DNA from: Acanthaster planci
Lineage: Eukaryota; Echinodermata; Asteroidea; Valvatida; Acanthasteridae
Direction: 5' to 3'
DNA: 24,991 nucleotides
Assembly (NCBI RefSeq): GCF_001949145.1
Contig: NW_019091648.1
Span: 286,961 to 311,951, forward strand
Below are positions 1 through 8,694 of the stretch, in pieces. Each line of letters starts with the position of its first letter. Positions within the stretch are counted from its first letter, which is position 1. Position numbers and translations under genes: made by a program. The notes beneath the pieces were generated by a model that saw only the letters and a list, made by a program, of their open reading frames with translations, ran no database searches and had not been told where the DNA came from.

Positions 1-624
1 CACATTACAAACAAAAGAAAAATTTTCTCTCCAACTACAACATCACTTTGCCTACAGAAAATTTATTCTTCCTTGCTGGACTAAAATTATCAATATTTCC
101 TGATTTAATGTCATAATTAAACCCAAAACACACTAGGTCCTAGTATAAATCTAGGCTTCCAACTAGAAAGTAATTCACCAACCATGCCAACAGTTAACAG
201 ACACTGTTAAGGGGAGGGGGGGCTAATTACTAACGTTATAATTACTGAGTTAGGAGCAGCAATAACTAAAGGGAATGCATTTTGTGGCAAGGCTGGCATG
301 ACTAGAGCCTAGAGGGCAGGCTTTTCCTGGAGGGGCTTGAGTAAACCCTAGATTGTGACAAGACTTAAAACAAGAAAAAAACAGCCTGACTCCGCTTTGG
401 TGCAGTCAGTAGGCCACAGATCTGGCTGTTTTCGGACTGAGTTTGGTGGGGATAAAGTTCAGTTATAAAATTTAAACTTAAGTTGAACTAGAAAGGATCA
501 ATGTTCATGACGTTTTGGAAATTTGTTCTCTAAGGCCTTTGTTTCTTTCTTTTCTTTGGTTTATTCAAATTAAAACAGACCTAGGCAAACAAGTTTTTAC
601 TGGAAAAAGCAGGAGTAATCTTAC
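1..624 (-). other. Start of intron 1 of the minus-strand gene
   Basis: This AT-rich sequence follows the donor at 624 and runs off the window. I see no second exon, RNA gene or recognisable repeat in it. The assignment rests only on the donor. Confidence 0.45.
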
Positions 625-849
625 TCTAATGTCTTCCTTTGTGTGCTGGCTCGGGGTTGAAATCATGTAGATGTACATGTACATGTCATTCCACTGCATG
701 TCAGGAATTATTTCCGGTGCAGCCTCCAGCTTTTTTGCGTTGACTTGATACGGGTCCTGTTTCAGATTACATGCCTCTAGTTTTTCTATATATCTCGCTT
801 TAGAAGCACCCATCAAGCCTTTAGCATAGGCAGACAAAAAATCCGACAT
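625..849 (-). CDS. First coding exon of a host-type gene, possibly of the SWIM zinc-finger/YqaJ-like protein family
   Basis: ATG at 849-847 opens 75 codons ending at a good splice donor (exon ..ATTAGA, intron GTAAGA, first intron base 624). Reading on past the donor gives only a hydrophobic leucine-rich tail, so the real product probably continues in exons beyond the left edge. The peptide has an SKARYIEKL block (residues 16-24), a QDPY block (31-34) and a P-D-M-Q-W-N-D segment followed by TPSQHTKEDI. From memory, this spacing of a KARY-x-EKL helix, a DPY turn and a TPS..T.E.. segment resembles the N-terminus of metazoan proteins that later carry a SWIM zinc finger and a YqaJ-like nuclease domain. 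Those domains are not in the window, so the family call is tentative. A promoter-like region lies directly behind the ATG. The exon call is firmer than the family name. Confidence 0.6.
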
Positions 850-984
850 GGTAACAGTGAGGGAAACAAAGTATCGCTCTGTGAAATACGCTCTTTATTC
901 AGGCTTTGCACCGTGTGATTCCCGGTACAACGTGTACTTGCACTAGTTTGCATTAGCACCTGCACTTCAACGAAATTGCGCCGC

Positions 985-1040
985 CACTTGACCTCGAAGA
1001 TGGCGATGCCATTGGTCGTTAAGTTGGCAGTGACGTCAGT
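985..1040 (-). promoter_or_regulatory. TATA-less promoter-like cluster: CRE, CCAAT and YY1 sites
   Basis: Three known animal promoter motifs lie within 45 bp, 150-190 bp behind the ATG at 849. They are a perfect palindromic CRE TGACGTCA (1031-1038), an inverted CCAAT box (ATTGG, 1011-1015) and a YY1-type site (AAGATGGCG on plus, CGCCATCTT on minus, 997-1005). In the minus direction the order is CRE, CCAAT, YY1, which is the usual order for housekeeping promoters where YY1 lies at or just after the start site. No TATA box is seen. The start site is therefore inferred near 1,000, giving a 5' UTR of about 130-150 bases. Activity towards the plus strand cannot be excluded. Confidence 0.55.
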
Positions 1041-1640
1041 GCATAAGGTCTATTCGATATTTTTTCCTCTTTTTCCTCATTGCTGAAAATATTCTCACAA
1101 CACTTTATTAGTTCATCCAAAATTGATCAAAATGATCAATGATTTGAAATATATTGCCCAAAGACACCTGATCAGTGATACTTCATGAGAAGATACTTTG
1201 TGATTGAACCAAGGCCATGGTTCACCATGTAAAATGACACATTTGCCTATGCCTAAGCATTGTCATTGGCTAACCAAGAACTTAAAATGGTGCTTCCCTA
1301 ACATGAAGTGATAACCTCACGTTCGGAGGTTGTGTACAGTGTAGCCAATCACAGTGCAAAAGCCATCAGCCCTTCCTAGCACCCTGTTCAGGCACTGGGT
1401 GACGACTGAATGTAAACGGGGGCCACAGAATGGTCACTAGAATAGATTTGTAAAATTTCTTCTGGAGGGACCCTTCGAGAAACTCTGGGTTGCAGGGTTG
1501 ACAAGGGGCATGTAAAAAACCTCAGGGCTTGAACATTGTTAGGTTTGGATGCCTGGGGATGCGGACTGGAGAGACACAGTGGTAGGTCTGCATCATGATG
1601 GCAAATCCACTGGGGCAGAGCTAAAAATGATGGGGGGACT
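1041..1640. other. Non-coding sequence, no gene recognised
   Basis: Between the promoter cluster and the first repeat fragment the sequence is AT-rich to about 1,380. It then becomes more GC-rich, with short open frames on the minus strand that show no family signature. A CCAAT motif (CCAATCA) occurs near 1,344, but nothing ties it to a gene. Confidence 0.4.
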
Positions 1641-1776
1641 GCCTGGAAAAAGGTATTTGATTGTTCCTGTTGGTGCCTGGTGATGTAGTCTCGAATGAAG
1701 GTAAGAATGCCTCGAAAAAGGTATTTGTTCATTCCTGTCGGTGCGTGGTGACTTAGTCTCGAAGGCCAGTAAGTTT
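1641..1776. repeat. Two-copy 68-bp tandem duplication
   Basis: Bases 1641-1708 and 1709-1776 are imperfect direct copies. Each starts GCCTSGAAAAAGGTATTTG, passes through a TTCCTGT(T/C)GGTGC block and a TAGTCTCGAA block. The period of 68 is not a multiple of three, so the copies fall in different frames; on the minus strand both are open but read differently. It lies in the GC-richer stretch next to a DIRS gag fragment and may belong to that element. Confidence 0.7.
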
Positions 1777-2430
1777 AGCCCTGAAGAGGTCATTAAGTAT
1801 CACCAGGTGAGGCATGCTTCCATGCGGCCTGTATGAACCAACTGATAGCAGCGAGAGAAGGCTGTGACGGAACTCTGGAATAGGGTCCACGTACCTATTG
1901 CGTATTCACTGGGGCAGCGATCTCGGAAGTTGGCCTGGAAAGTCCTGTCTCGACTATGCCTGGATGCCCATGCTGTACATGTCAGGCGTAGGTGTGTAAT
2001 GGCCACCTGGTTAAGTGGGGCTGTGGCTCATGTTCATCTGAGGAGGGAGCCTCATGGACTACCGTAAAACATGTACAGTCAAAGACAAATGAGAAGATAA
2101 TGCAAGATCATATTTATAACAAGGAGAATTTGGGGGGAGGTGCCAGGTATTCATTTTTTTATATTCAATAACTGATAACATATAAGGTAATTTGTAAAGT
2201 CCCAGTGACCTTGTAACAGTGTTCCACTGTAGTTGTCTTGGAGAAGTTCTAGAAGGCTCAGGATGAATGGCAGGTGACGAGGAGATGCACATTGTGTGTT
2301 GCCCTGCATTGTACATGCCAGGGGCTGCTCCAGATAACAAAGAGCTAGGGAGCAGTCCGGTATTAAAGGTGAATACATGTAGTCTACTTCATGCCTGAGA
2401 GCCCTGTAGCAAGAGTGTCTGAAGGTGGAG
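1777..2430. other. Unassigned sequence, possibly more of the decayed DIRS-like fragment
   Basis: Short open frames exist on both strands (for example 1800-2006 minus and 1864-2067 plus), but none shows a domain I recognise. The continuity of composition with the gag-like fragment to the right suggests the same old element. I could not align this stretch by eye to the full DIRS copy at 3,972-9,780. Confidence 0.3.
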
Positions 2431-3552
2431 GTCAAAGATGTGGGGTTGGTCGACTGGCACAGGTGTGGTCGGTGCCTTGCTCCAGAAGGGAGGCTGACGG
2501 AGAACTAAGAAACTTTAACATGTCATGGGGGTGAGGACACCGATGCAATCAGTGTCGTCTTTAACCGAAGACATGGTCACCTGCTTGGACTGAAGTAAGG
2601 CTGTGCTGTAGTCAGAGCCGAATGTGCTCTGTGTATTGACGGATGGTCAAGCAAAGGATTCTGAGGGCTGGAGCAGACCCTGATGGATGCTGAAATCTTG
2701 CTAGAGACTAAAATATCTCCACGTATGAATGATCAAGCGGTAGTTCTTAAAAGATTGTCCTGCGAGATTCCAGTAGTGCTTAGTGGCATTTGAACAAGCT
2801 GTGGTTGGTGTCCTCTTCCAGTGGAGCGGCTGATGGTAGGCAGAGCACTTGAATCATAGTCCCGCTGAAGGAGAGGGAAGTGGCCCTCAGCCAGAGTGAG
2901 AGTGCTGATGGAATCAACTTCAACCTCCGCGGAAGAAAGTGTTGGTTGCACCATCAAAGACAGGGTCATGCCCCATGCCAAGCAATGTGTGGTCCCAATG
3001 GGGAGAAGCCTGCTGGTGTGACTCCGGTGTGGAACCCTGTCTGGTGTCATCATGGCTTGTGGCTGAAGAGGGCGGTGGAAGCTGGTGGTGGTCTATTGTC
3101 GAGGTGGCGAACGAGGGAAATCAAGGCTTCATTGATGGATAGACAGGCCAACAGCCATGGCTCAGAAGTAGGCTCATGATGATCGGAGTGGTGTCTCTTC
3201 TTGGGTTTCAAAAAGCTTGATGAAGAGGAGGAGCGCTTGTGCTTGCCTTTCCCAGAAGCAGCTGATCCAGTGGCAGTTGGGGCCGCAGGAGGCAGAACAC
3301 CTGGGAGCCTTCCTGGGTGTAAAAGCCAGGTAGGCTCCACGGAACCTGAAGAATAATTAGCAGGTGCCAAGGTGACTTGGCTTGGCGGTGCACCAGGCAG
3401 GGTGGGCCCTGGCACTCACAGGGAGCCCTGCCCAGTGACTTTAGTATCAGGGCAAGAGGGAGTATGACCAGAGGCTGCCGGAAAAGTAGTTTTCTGATGT
3501 TAACCAGCAGGTGTCGCTCTTCGGAGTCATCAGGGGAACGCTGTTTGAACAC
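2430..3552 (-). pseudogene. Second, isolated DIRS-like gag-region fragment
   Basis: The minus-strand reading is homologous to the gag-like region at 7,880-8,694 of the fuller element. Both contain an SVEPTWLL / IVEPTRLL block, a serine-rich basic stretch ending in lysines and arginines (KPKKRHH here), and a helix starting SINEAL / SINESL followed by a PPASTA / LPASTA block. DNA similarity also shows at 2,565-2,620 versus 8,020-8,070 (shared CTGCTTGGACTGAAG). The frame changes at least once near 3,050. The basic serine-rich part looks like a nucleic-acid-binding or nuclear-targeting segment, as expected of a Gag, but DIRS Gag proteins are poorly conserved and this is inferred from position. 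No RT or recombinase follows it within 2,430 bases of the left side, so it is a fragment of a second copy in the same orientation. Confidence 0.6.
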
Positions 3553-3971
3553 AGCATGGATTCCTCTGGGCCAATTTTTTATCTCTTTTTCTTTGACACA
3601 TTGAAAATTGTAGACTCAGCAAACAAGCACGCACATGGGTTGCTGGTTTTTTTCTAGAAGCTTCACATGTACACATATTACAAGGTAGCCCACAATTTTG
3701 CCCAAGATTCAAGTGTGGGTACTCTTATGCTGACCACGTTATTCTCTATGGTGTATGAATGGTCTATATTGCCACTGCATGTGAGCACAACTGCATTCTC
3801 ACATGTATGCCACGCAAATTCTGTTCCTCTTCACCTTCAACGTCTCGTGTTCTTTCATTTCAAAATAAATCTCAGAATTATTTTGACCAACTAAGAGTAA
3901 GATTTTAGGTTGATGCATCTTAGAGAATACTGTATAATTTTGTGCATTTTCTACATGTCATCAAAACTTTT
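3553..3971. other. Spacer between two DIRS-like copies, nothing recognised
   Basis: About 420 bases with short meaningless frames on both strands. The right limit is the outer end of the DIRS 3' terminal repeat at 3,972. Confidence 0.4.
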
Positions 3972-4130
3972 CCCCCACATTAACTGTGTGGGTCAGGTCT
4001 ACTAGAGAATACCTACCCAAACAGTCACTACGTATGTAAATTTCCTATGTGTGTATAGCAATTCGCTGAAAAATCATCCGAGGTGCCCTTGACCTACCAC
4101 TATGCACTGCCCGTATGCGGTCACACTGCC
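3972..4130 (+). repeat. DIRS 3' inverted terminal repeat with its outer extension
   Basis: Bases 4,008-4,130 match the reverse complement of 9,640-9,765. Shared blocks are CTACCCAAACAGTCACTA, the GTATAGC..TT(T/C)GCTGAAAA block, ATCATCCGAGGTGCCC and CTATGCACTGC. Bases 3,972-4,007 (CCCACATTAACTGTGTGGG and on) are an extension specific to this end. That extension is repeated inverted in the internal complementary region at 4,199-4,247. Confidence 0.85.
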
Positions 4131-4194
4131 AAATTCCTCCTTTGCAAAAGTGACTAAAAGTGTTGAAGCCAGGTGGGCAGGACTTGCGGGAGAG
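4131..4194. other. Short segment between DIRS 3' terminal repeat and ICR
   Basis: Sixty-four bases with no match elsewhere in the window that I can see. It forms the loop of a potential long hairpin whose arms are the 3' repeat extension (3,972-4,020) and the ICR half (4,195-4,247). Confidence 0.4.
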
Positions 4195-4290
4195 GACTGT
4201 TTGGGTAGGCATTCTCTCGTAAACCGGACCCACACAGTTAATGTGGGAGGAGTCTATGGCGCTCTACCTACCCAAACAGTCACTACATAT
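4195..4290. repeat. DIRS internal complementary region (ICR)
   Basis: This block is made of two joined halves. Bases 4,195-4,247 are the reverse complement of the outer 3' end at 3,972-4,020 (GACTGTTTGGGTAGG, then CCCACACAGTTAATGTGGG). Bases 4,249-4,290 are the reverse complement of the outer 5' end at 9,741-9,780 (GGAGTCTATGGCGCT, then CTACCCAAACAGTCACTA). So it spells the two element ends joined head to tail. This is the arrangement described for DIRS-1, where it is thought to align the ends for circle formation during replication. The join falls near 4,248. Confidence 0.85.
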
Positions 4291-4430
4291 GCAGAGTGGC
4301 ACCGGTCTGGGGGGTTGGCTACAGAATATACAATAAAATAAAGGGATAATTGCCCATGTAACCATATGGTAGGAATATACACCAATATTGATGGCAAACT
4401 TATGTGGTAAAGGAGGTTACAAAAATTAAC

Positions 4431-5211
4431 TCACCCTAATGGGATTTTCAATGTGTTGTCATCTGTCCTTGCCGCAGGAGCCTGCACTGTGGACAGTAAA
4501 ATTGTCCTGCCATGTACTGAGTCCTTTTGCAGGACATCCTTCAGGTAGCAAAAGGTGAAGGTAGAGGGAGACTTCGAATATGCAGCTATACATGTCTGCA
4601 ATGGGAACACCTTGAAAGTAAGACCATAATGTAGAAACTGCTCTAACGTGATGAGCCCTGATGTCGTATTTACTACTGTACTGAGTCTGGTTTTGTGTCA
4701 GGAAACCACCAGCTGGGATGAGTAGGACCCCGTGAGGTTCCCAGTGTAGATGACCGTTAGCCACTGAGAGTGCTTGTAATTCACAACCTTCTTCCGGAAG
4801 TAACTGCTGCTAGGAGAAATGCCAGCTTAGTACTAGTGTGTAAAAGAGTTGCGTTACCTAAGGGTTTGAAGGGAGGACTAGTAAGCATCTGGGGAACTGT
4901 CCCACAACACAACCAGTTTCTTAGTGAAAGGACATTGTATGAACATCCCACTTCAGGTGGTGAAGCACCAAGTTGTTAGAAATGGCGGAACCATCTCTGA
5001 AGCCAACATCAATAGCAGATGGGGCTGACCTGTAATTACAAATTGTAGAGACCTGCAGCCCGGACTCTAATACGTATATAAGGAAATCAGTGGTGGCACT
5101 CAAAAGGGCGTCAGTTGGAGCCAAAGCCTCTTTGTCACACCACTTGGCGAAATGCTGTATTCTGCTATCGTAAATCTTGCGGGTGTACAGGTATCTTCCC
5201 CATGTGGCCAT
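4431..5211 (-). pseudogene. DIRS-like tyrosine recombinase (broken)
   Basis: From ATG at 5211 the first part reads as the N-terminal SAM-like core-binding domain, with YDSRIQHFAKWC (residues 14-25) and LQVSTICNYRSA (52-63). This is typical of DIRS/phage-type recombinases, which cut and join DNA through a tyrosine. The frame then closes and the rest is read in other frames. It includes an SGRR block near 4,800 (candidate first catalytic arginine), a long segment from about 4,764, an H-x-x-R motif (HHVR, near 4,660) and, in yet another frame, a CYLKDV block near 4,540 holding the expected nucleophilic tyrosine. The last frame stops at 4,431. The distance from the first arginine to H-x-x-R is much shorter than usual for the family, so an internal deletion is likely. 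It could not make an active enzyme. Confidence 0.75.
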
Positions 5212-5571
5212 GGCTACAGCATTGCTAAAAAGTCCCGCCGAGCAGAAGAATTGTCAGACAACGTCCAGCAAATTAAGTGTAGATCCCTTGGTGCCGGATG
5301 CATAATTCTTGATTTGGGTTAATGAAGAATGTCTCGTCTGTCTGCGAGTACCAGCAGTTGGCGCAGCAGGAGCCTTGTTAATCTGGGGAACCAGGACTGG
5401 CACGGCCAGAATGGGGCAACCAGAAGTATCCGGCAATGTTTGCACTTGATTTGGGAGAGAACAATAGGGATATGGATGGGAAGGCATACCCCAGAGGGTC
5501 CAACCAATCAATTTGTAGGAAGTCCATGGCCCAAGCTTGGGGTGTGAAGTTCTCCTGTAAAAAAACAAAAG
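5212..5571 (-). pseudogene. Linker between DIRS RNase H and recombinase
   Basis: A mostly open minus-strand frame (5568-5254) with proline- and tryptophan-containing sequence fits the variable connector that precedes the recombinase in DIRS elements. It lacks a motif of its own; the assignment rests on position. Confidence 0.45.
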
Positions 5572-6205
5572 TTAATAGTTGTCCAGTGAAGCGAAGAGAT
5601 CAATGTGTGGCCTCTCTATCATTGTGAAGAGGATCTTGACCATGTCTGGATGAGTCCATTCCGTTGGGCATATTTTGCAGCGAGAGAGTGCGTCTGCTAT
5701 TGTGTTGTTGGGCCCAGCGATGTGGAGCGCTTGCAGGTTGACTGCATGTTCTCTTATCCACTCTAGAATCTCCCACGTGAGAGTGCACACCTGGAGAGAT
5801 CGAGTGCCGCCCTGATGATGCTACTGCTGTTGAATTGTCCAAACATACCAGGACGTCCTTCCCTTTGATGTATTGAAGGAAGCGTTGCAAAGCATGGAAT
5901 ACCGCTTGGAGTTCTAAGACATTGATGTAGTTCACCTAGATGGAGGGGGCCAGGTTCCCGAGATCTGGTGAGGAGGGAGGGAAGCCCGGCCCCAACCCAG
6001 AGACGACACGTCGGTTGTTATCACTACATAAGGTTTTGCGTGTAGGAACAGCAGGCTGGCTATCAGCTGATGTTCCTCTAACCACTATAGTAGATCCCGG
6101 CAGATATCCTCCAATACGGGAACAAAGTGACTGATGGGGTCTGGCTTGGGTCGGTAACAGGAGAGCAGATGGAGCTGAAGAGGTCTCATACGAAGCCTGC
6201 ACCAA
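5572..6205 (-). pseudogene. DIRS-like RNase H domain (broken)
   Basis: The domain would degrade the RNA strand of the reverse-transcription hybrid. In minus-strand readings I see TTDVSSLGWG-like sequence near 6,000, then YINVLELQAVFHAL (E of the active site) and VLVCLDNSTAVA (D) in 5935-5830. Next, HIAGPNNTIADALSR with the final D and a following HIDLFAS block appear in 5790-5580. The pieces are in two or three frames, and the first is closed by a stop at its end near 5,938. The order relative to the RT and the HIDLFAS block directly after RNase H are typical of DIRS elements. About 360 bases to the recombinase (5,211) hold a degenerate linker. Confidence 0.75.
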
Positions 6206-7221
6206 GGTACTAGATCAACCATGCTCACCATCAGCCCAAGGAGTCGAAGCCAAGTGATGGCTGGTGGTAACTGAGTTGAGCGAAAAAGGGACACACACTC
6301 CCGGAGGTTGGTAATGCATTTGGCCGACGGGGTGATAATGTTCCTGTGGAGGTCGAGACTCGACTTTTCCCAATTGATGATGAAGCCAAGGTGGGAAGAA
6401 AGATCGTAGGCTAAGCAAGTTGACTATACGGCCTCCTCTAGGGTGTGGCCTACTATCAGCCAGTCATCAAGATAATGGAAAATTAACACATCCAGCAGTT
6501 GCAGATGCATGACAACAGTTTTCGCCAGCCGATTAAAACTCTGGGTGACGCTGAAGGGCCAAAAGGTTGGGCTCCAAATTTGTACATCATTTCTCTTGTA
6601 CATGAACCGAGGAAACTTGCAATCTGCTTTGAGGATGGGAATGTGTAGATAAGCATCCCGGAGGTCGATCATTGATGCCAGGACGATGTCAGTATGATTT
6701 CCATCCGCATTTTCTTGGGGCAGATTTACTTGTTGAGTGGCTTGAGATTGATGATTGGTCGCCACTTGTTGGGAGTAAGAAAGAAGGTGGACACCAGGCA
6801 TTCCTAATGTGGTTGGGTTGAACGTGACTGATGGCTTGTTTCTGGAGCAGGGAGTATAGATCAGCCTCCATGGCCAGGCATTTGCTTCTCTTGCATGGCA
6901 CTGGGGTCGGACGTAGTATCACTTCAGATGGAGGGTACTCATAAACTTGAGGAAGTAACCGTATGCAAAAGTTGACAGGACCCAGCTGTCTGAGGTGATC
7001 TCTTGCCAGAACCCTGGAAACCTCTGTAGACAATGGCCGACAGGTTCTGAATCGGCAGCCGCTGAAGGTGAAGTGATGTAGTCTTCGACAACATCCCCCA
7101 AAGGAGCAAGAGGTACGCGATGAAGATCCTCAACCCGATCAGGTTTGGTTTGACCTGGTTGAGGTGTGAGTGGAGGGCTTGAAGCTGGGTCAGTTGCAGA
7201 GTGTTGAGAGGAGTATGCCAT
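6206..7221 (-). pseudogene. DIRS-like reverse transcriptase (broken)
   Basis: The enzyme would copy element RNA into DNA. A pre-RT segment (7221-6919) carries FWQEITSDSWVL followed by GYFLKF, which precedes RT in DIRS pol. The fingers motif (WRPIINLKPLN) is readable near 6,745 in a frame ending at a TAA. The palm follows in the frame of 6801-6424: SMIDLRDAYLHIP (motif A, catalytic D), then a degraded LPFGL-like block, then HYLDDWLIVG (motif C, the catalytic DD pair intact, near 6,470). The connection domain continues to about 6,206 through two more frames (for example 6294-6085). Three frame changes and several stops make it non-functional although the YLDD box survives. YLDDWL is the form usual in DIRS rather than gypsy or LINE enzymes. 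Confidence 0.85.
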
Positions 7222-7460
7222 AGTTGGCGGTGGCTTAGGGTTCTGAGGCCAGTGGGGCTGAGTTTGCCCTTAGGCCGGGGTCATTGGTTACCAGAAGGAA
7301 AGGAAGGAAGGAAAGCGGTAATATGCCAAGGCCCGGGGGGAGGGATGAGGCTGCCAGCGTGGGAACTTACAGATTGAATTGAAAATCTCAATGCAGGAAC
7401 AGTCAAGCCAGATTTCTCCAAAAGTTGGATCCGAAGATTCCAACCTGGTTACATTATGCT
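7222..7460 (-). other. DIRS spacer between gag and RT, with GGAA microsatellite
   Basis: This non-conserved stretch contains a short (GGAA/GAAA)-type simple repeat at about 7,297-7,317. It ends at the left edge of the MITE insertion. Confidence 0.4.
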
Positions 7461-7874
7461 TAGGGCTGGCAACCCGGTTTGAAAAGGGCCCCCCGGTAAG
7501 CTCGCCCTGTTGCAAAAACCCCTTTCATACCGGCCTGGCTACCGGCCTTGGATGCTGGACTGGTTGTTGATCTCGAACTTCTCCATCCTGGGGTCTATTG
7601 TCTGCAAGTATTGGTACATGTAATCTAGCCCAGAAGGAACGTGCTTGTGGTTTTTAATCCTTCAGCTCTATACAATGTTTACACTAATCCGCTTAGACCC
7701 CTATTCATCTGTGGAAGCATGGTGGGGGAAGCCTTTCATCAGGGACTTTGAAATGCCAATGTGCAGACAGGCCTGATACCGGCCTGGAGCAGCCTGAATA
7801 CTGGGCAGGCATTATAACGGGTGGGCTACCGGGGGGCCCTTTTCAAACCGGGTCTAAATGGTCGCCGTCCCTTA
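7461..7874. mobile_element. MITE with perfect 27-bp terminal inverted repeats inside the DIRS element
   Basis: Bases 7,472-7,498 (ACCCGGTTTGAAAAGGGCC and eight more) and 7,827-7,853 are exact reverse complements over 27 bases. A looser outer match (TAGGGCTGGCAAC at 7,461 against TAAGGGACGGCGAC read inward from 7,874) may extend the ends. Inner parts also pair loosely (TACCGGCCTGG near 7,529 and 7,778). There is no coding capacity. TAGGG-type termini suggest a hAT-like non-autonomous element, but I could not find a matching 8-bp target duplication, so the class is uncertain. It interrupts the DIRS element between gag and RT and is much better preserved than its host. Confidence 0.75.
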
Positions 7875-7879
7875 AAGGA

Positions 7880-8694
7880 AGCATGTCTGGTGTCCAGTTC
7901 TGGAGGAGAAGGCACTGGAAGACCGAGGACCTGGATCATGTCTCATTGAAGAAAACAAAGATGTCCTTCAGAATGGGTAAGCTTGTTAACAGAGTTGATG
8001 TCATCTTCCTCCAACGACGTGGCCTGTTGCTTGGACTGAAGCATAGCCCTGTTAAGGTCAGACCCATGGATGCTTCTGTATGTTGCAGAGTGTTCTGGAG
8101 GGACAGTGCTGGATTAGTGTAAGCGTCAGTGAGTTCCACGCTCTGAGTAGTCATGTGTGACTGCAGAATGGGTTGAAGGTGGAGGATCCCTGGGAAGTAA
8201 GTCCACGTCCGGAGCAGTAGAAGCCGGCAGGGATTTACTGCTCAGACAGTGGACGAGGGCGGACAGAGATTCATTAATAGACTGAAATGCTGTCATGCAT
8301 GGTTTAGGTGGAGACTCCTGACTTGCTTTGACTGGCATCTCTTCTTCGTTTTCGAAGAAACCGATGAAAAAGAAGAACGCTTGCCCATGGGCCTGGAATG
8401 TGGGGCTGAACTGGTGGCCGATGTGGAGAGGCCTGTCCCCCGGCAGGCAATTGGAAGCTTGGCTGTTGCAGGTGTCATTGTCTTGGGGCAATGGACCAGC
8501 CGTAGAAAGTCCGGTTTACTGGGAATACCAAGCTGAAAGCCAAAATCACGTATGGCTTGTGGAGGTCGAAAACCATGGCAGCGTAGTAGCCTGGTGGGCT
8601 CCACAATACCCGGTGAGTTTTTGTTGGATGTCATGGTACCATGGACCAAGGAGGTATTGGGCAGGCTGGACCTGATGGAGTGCAGAGTGCCCAT
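7880..8694 (-). pseudogene. DIRS-like gag region (broken)
   Basis: Minus-strand frames 8694-8293, 8491-8126 and 8154-7936 together form the region before RT where DIRS elements encode a Gag-like nucleic-acid-binding protein. Visible parts are an IVEPTRLL block, a serine-rich basic patch (KTKKR, near 8,350), and a SINESLSALVHCL helix followed by LPASTAP near 8,215. Each part has a counterpart in the same order in the fragment at 2,430-3,552, which supports a real old gene. At least one frame change (about 8,345) and stops after 8,126 break it. The start is not known; the ATG at 8694 is only the first in frame. The family is poorly conserved, so the Gag name is by position. Confidence 0.6.

Noticed and set aside
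3972-4250. Independent small inverted-repeat transposon at the DIRS 3' end
   Set aside because: The arms are fully explained by the 3' terminal repeat extension and the internal complementary region of the DIRS element.
7748-8122. 124-codon plus-strand frame
   Set aside because: It starts inside the MITE and continues antisense to the DIRS gag-like region.
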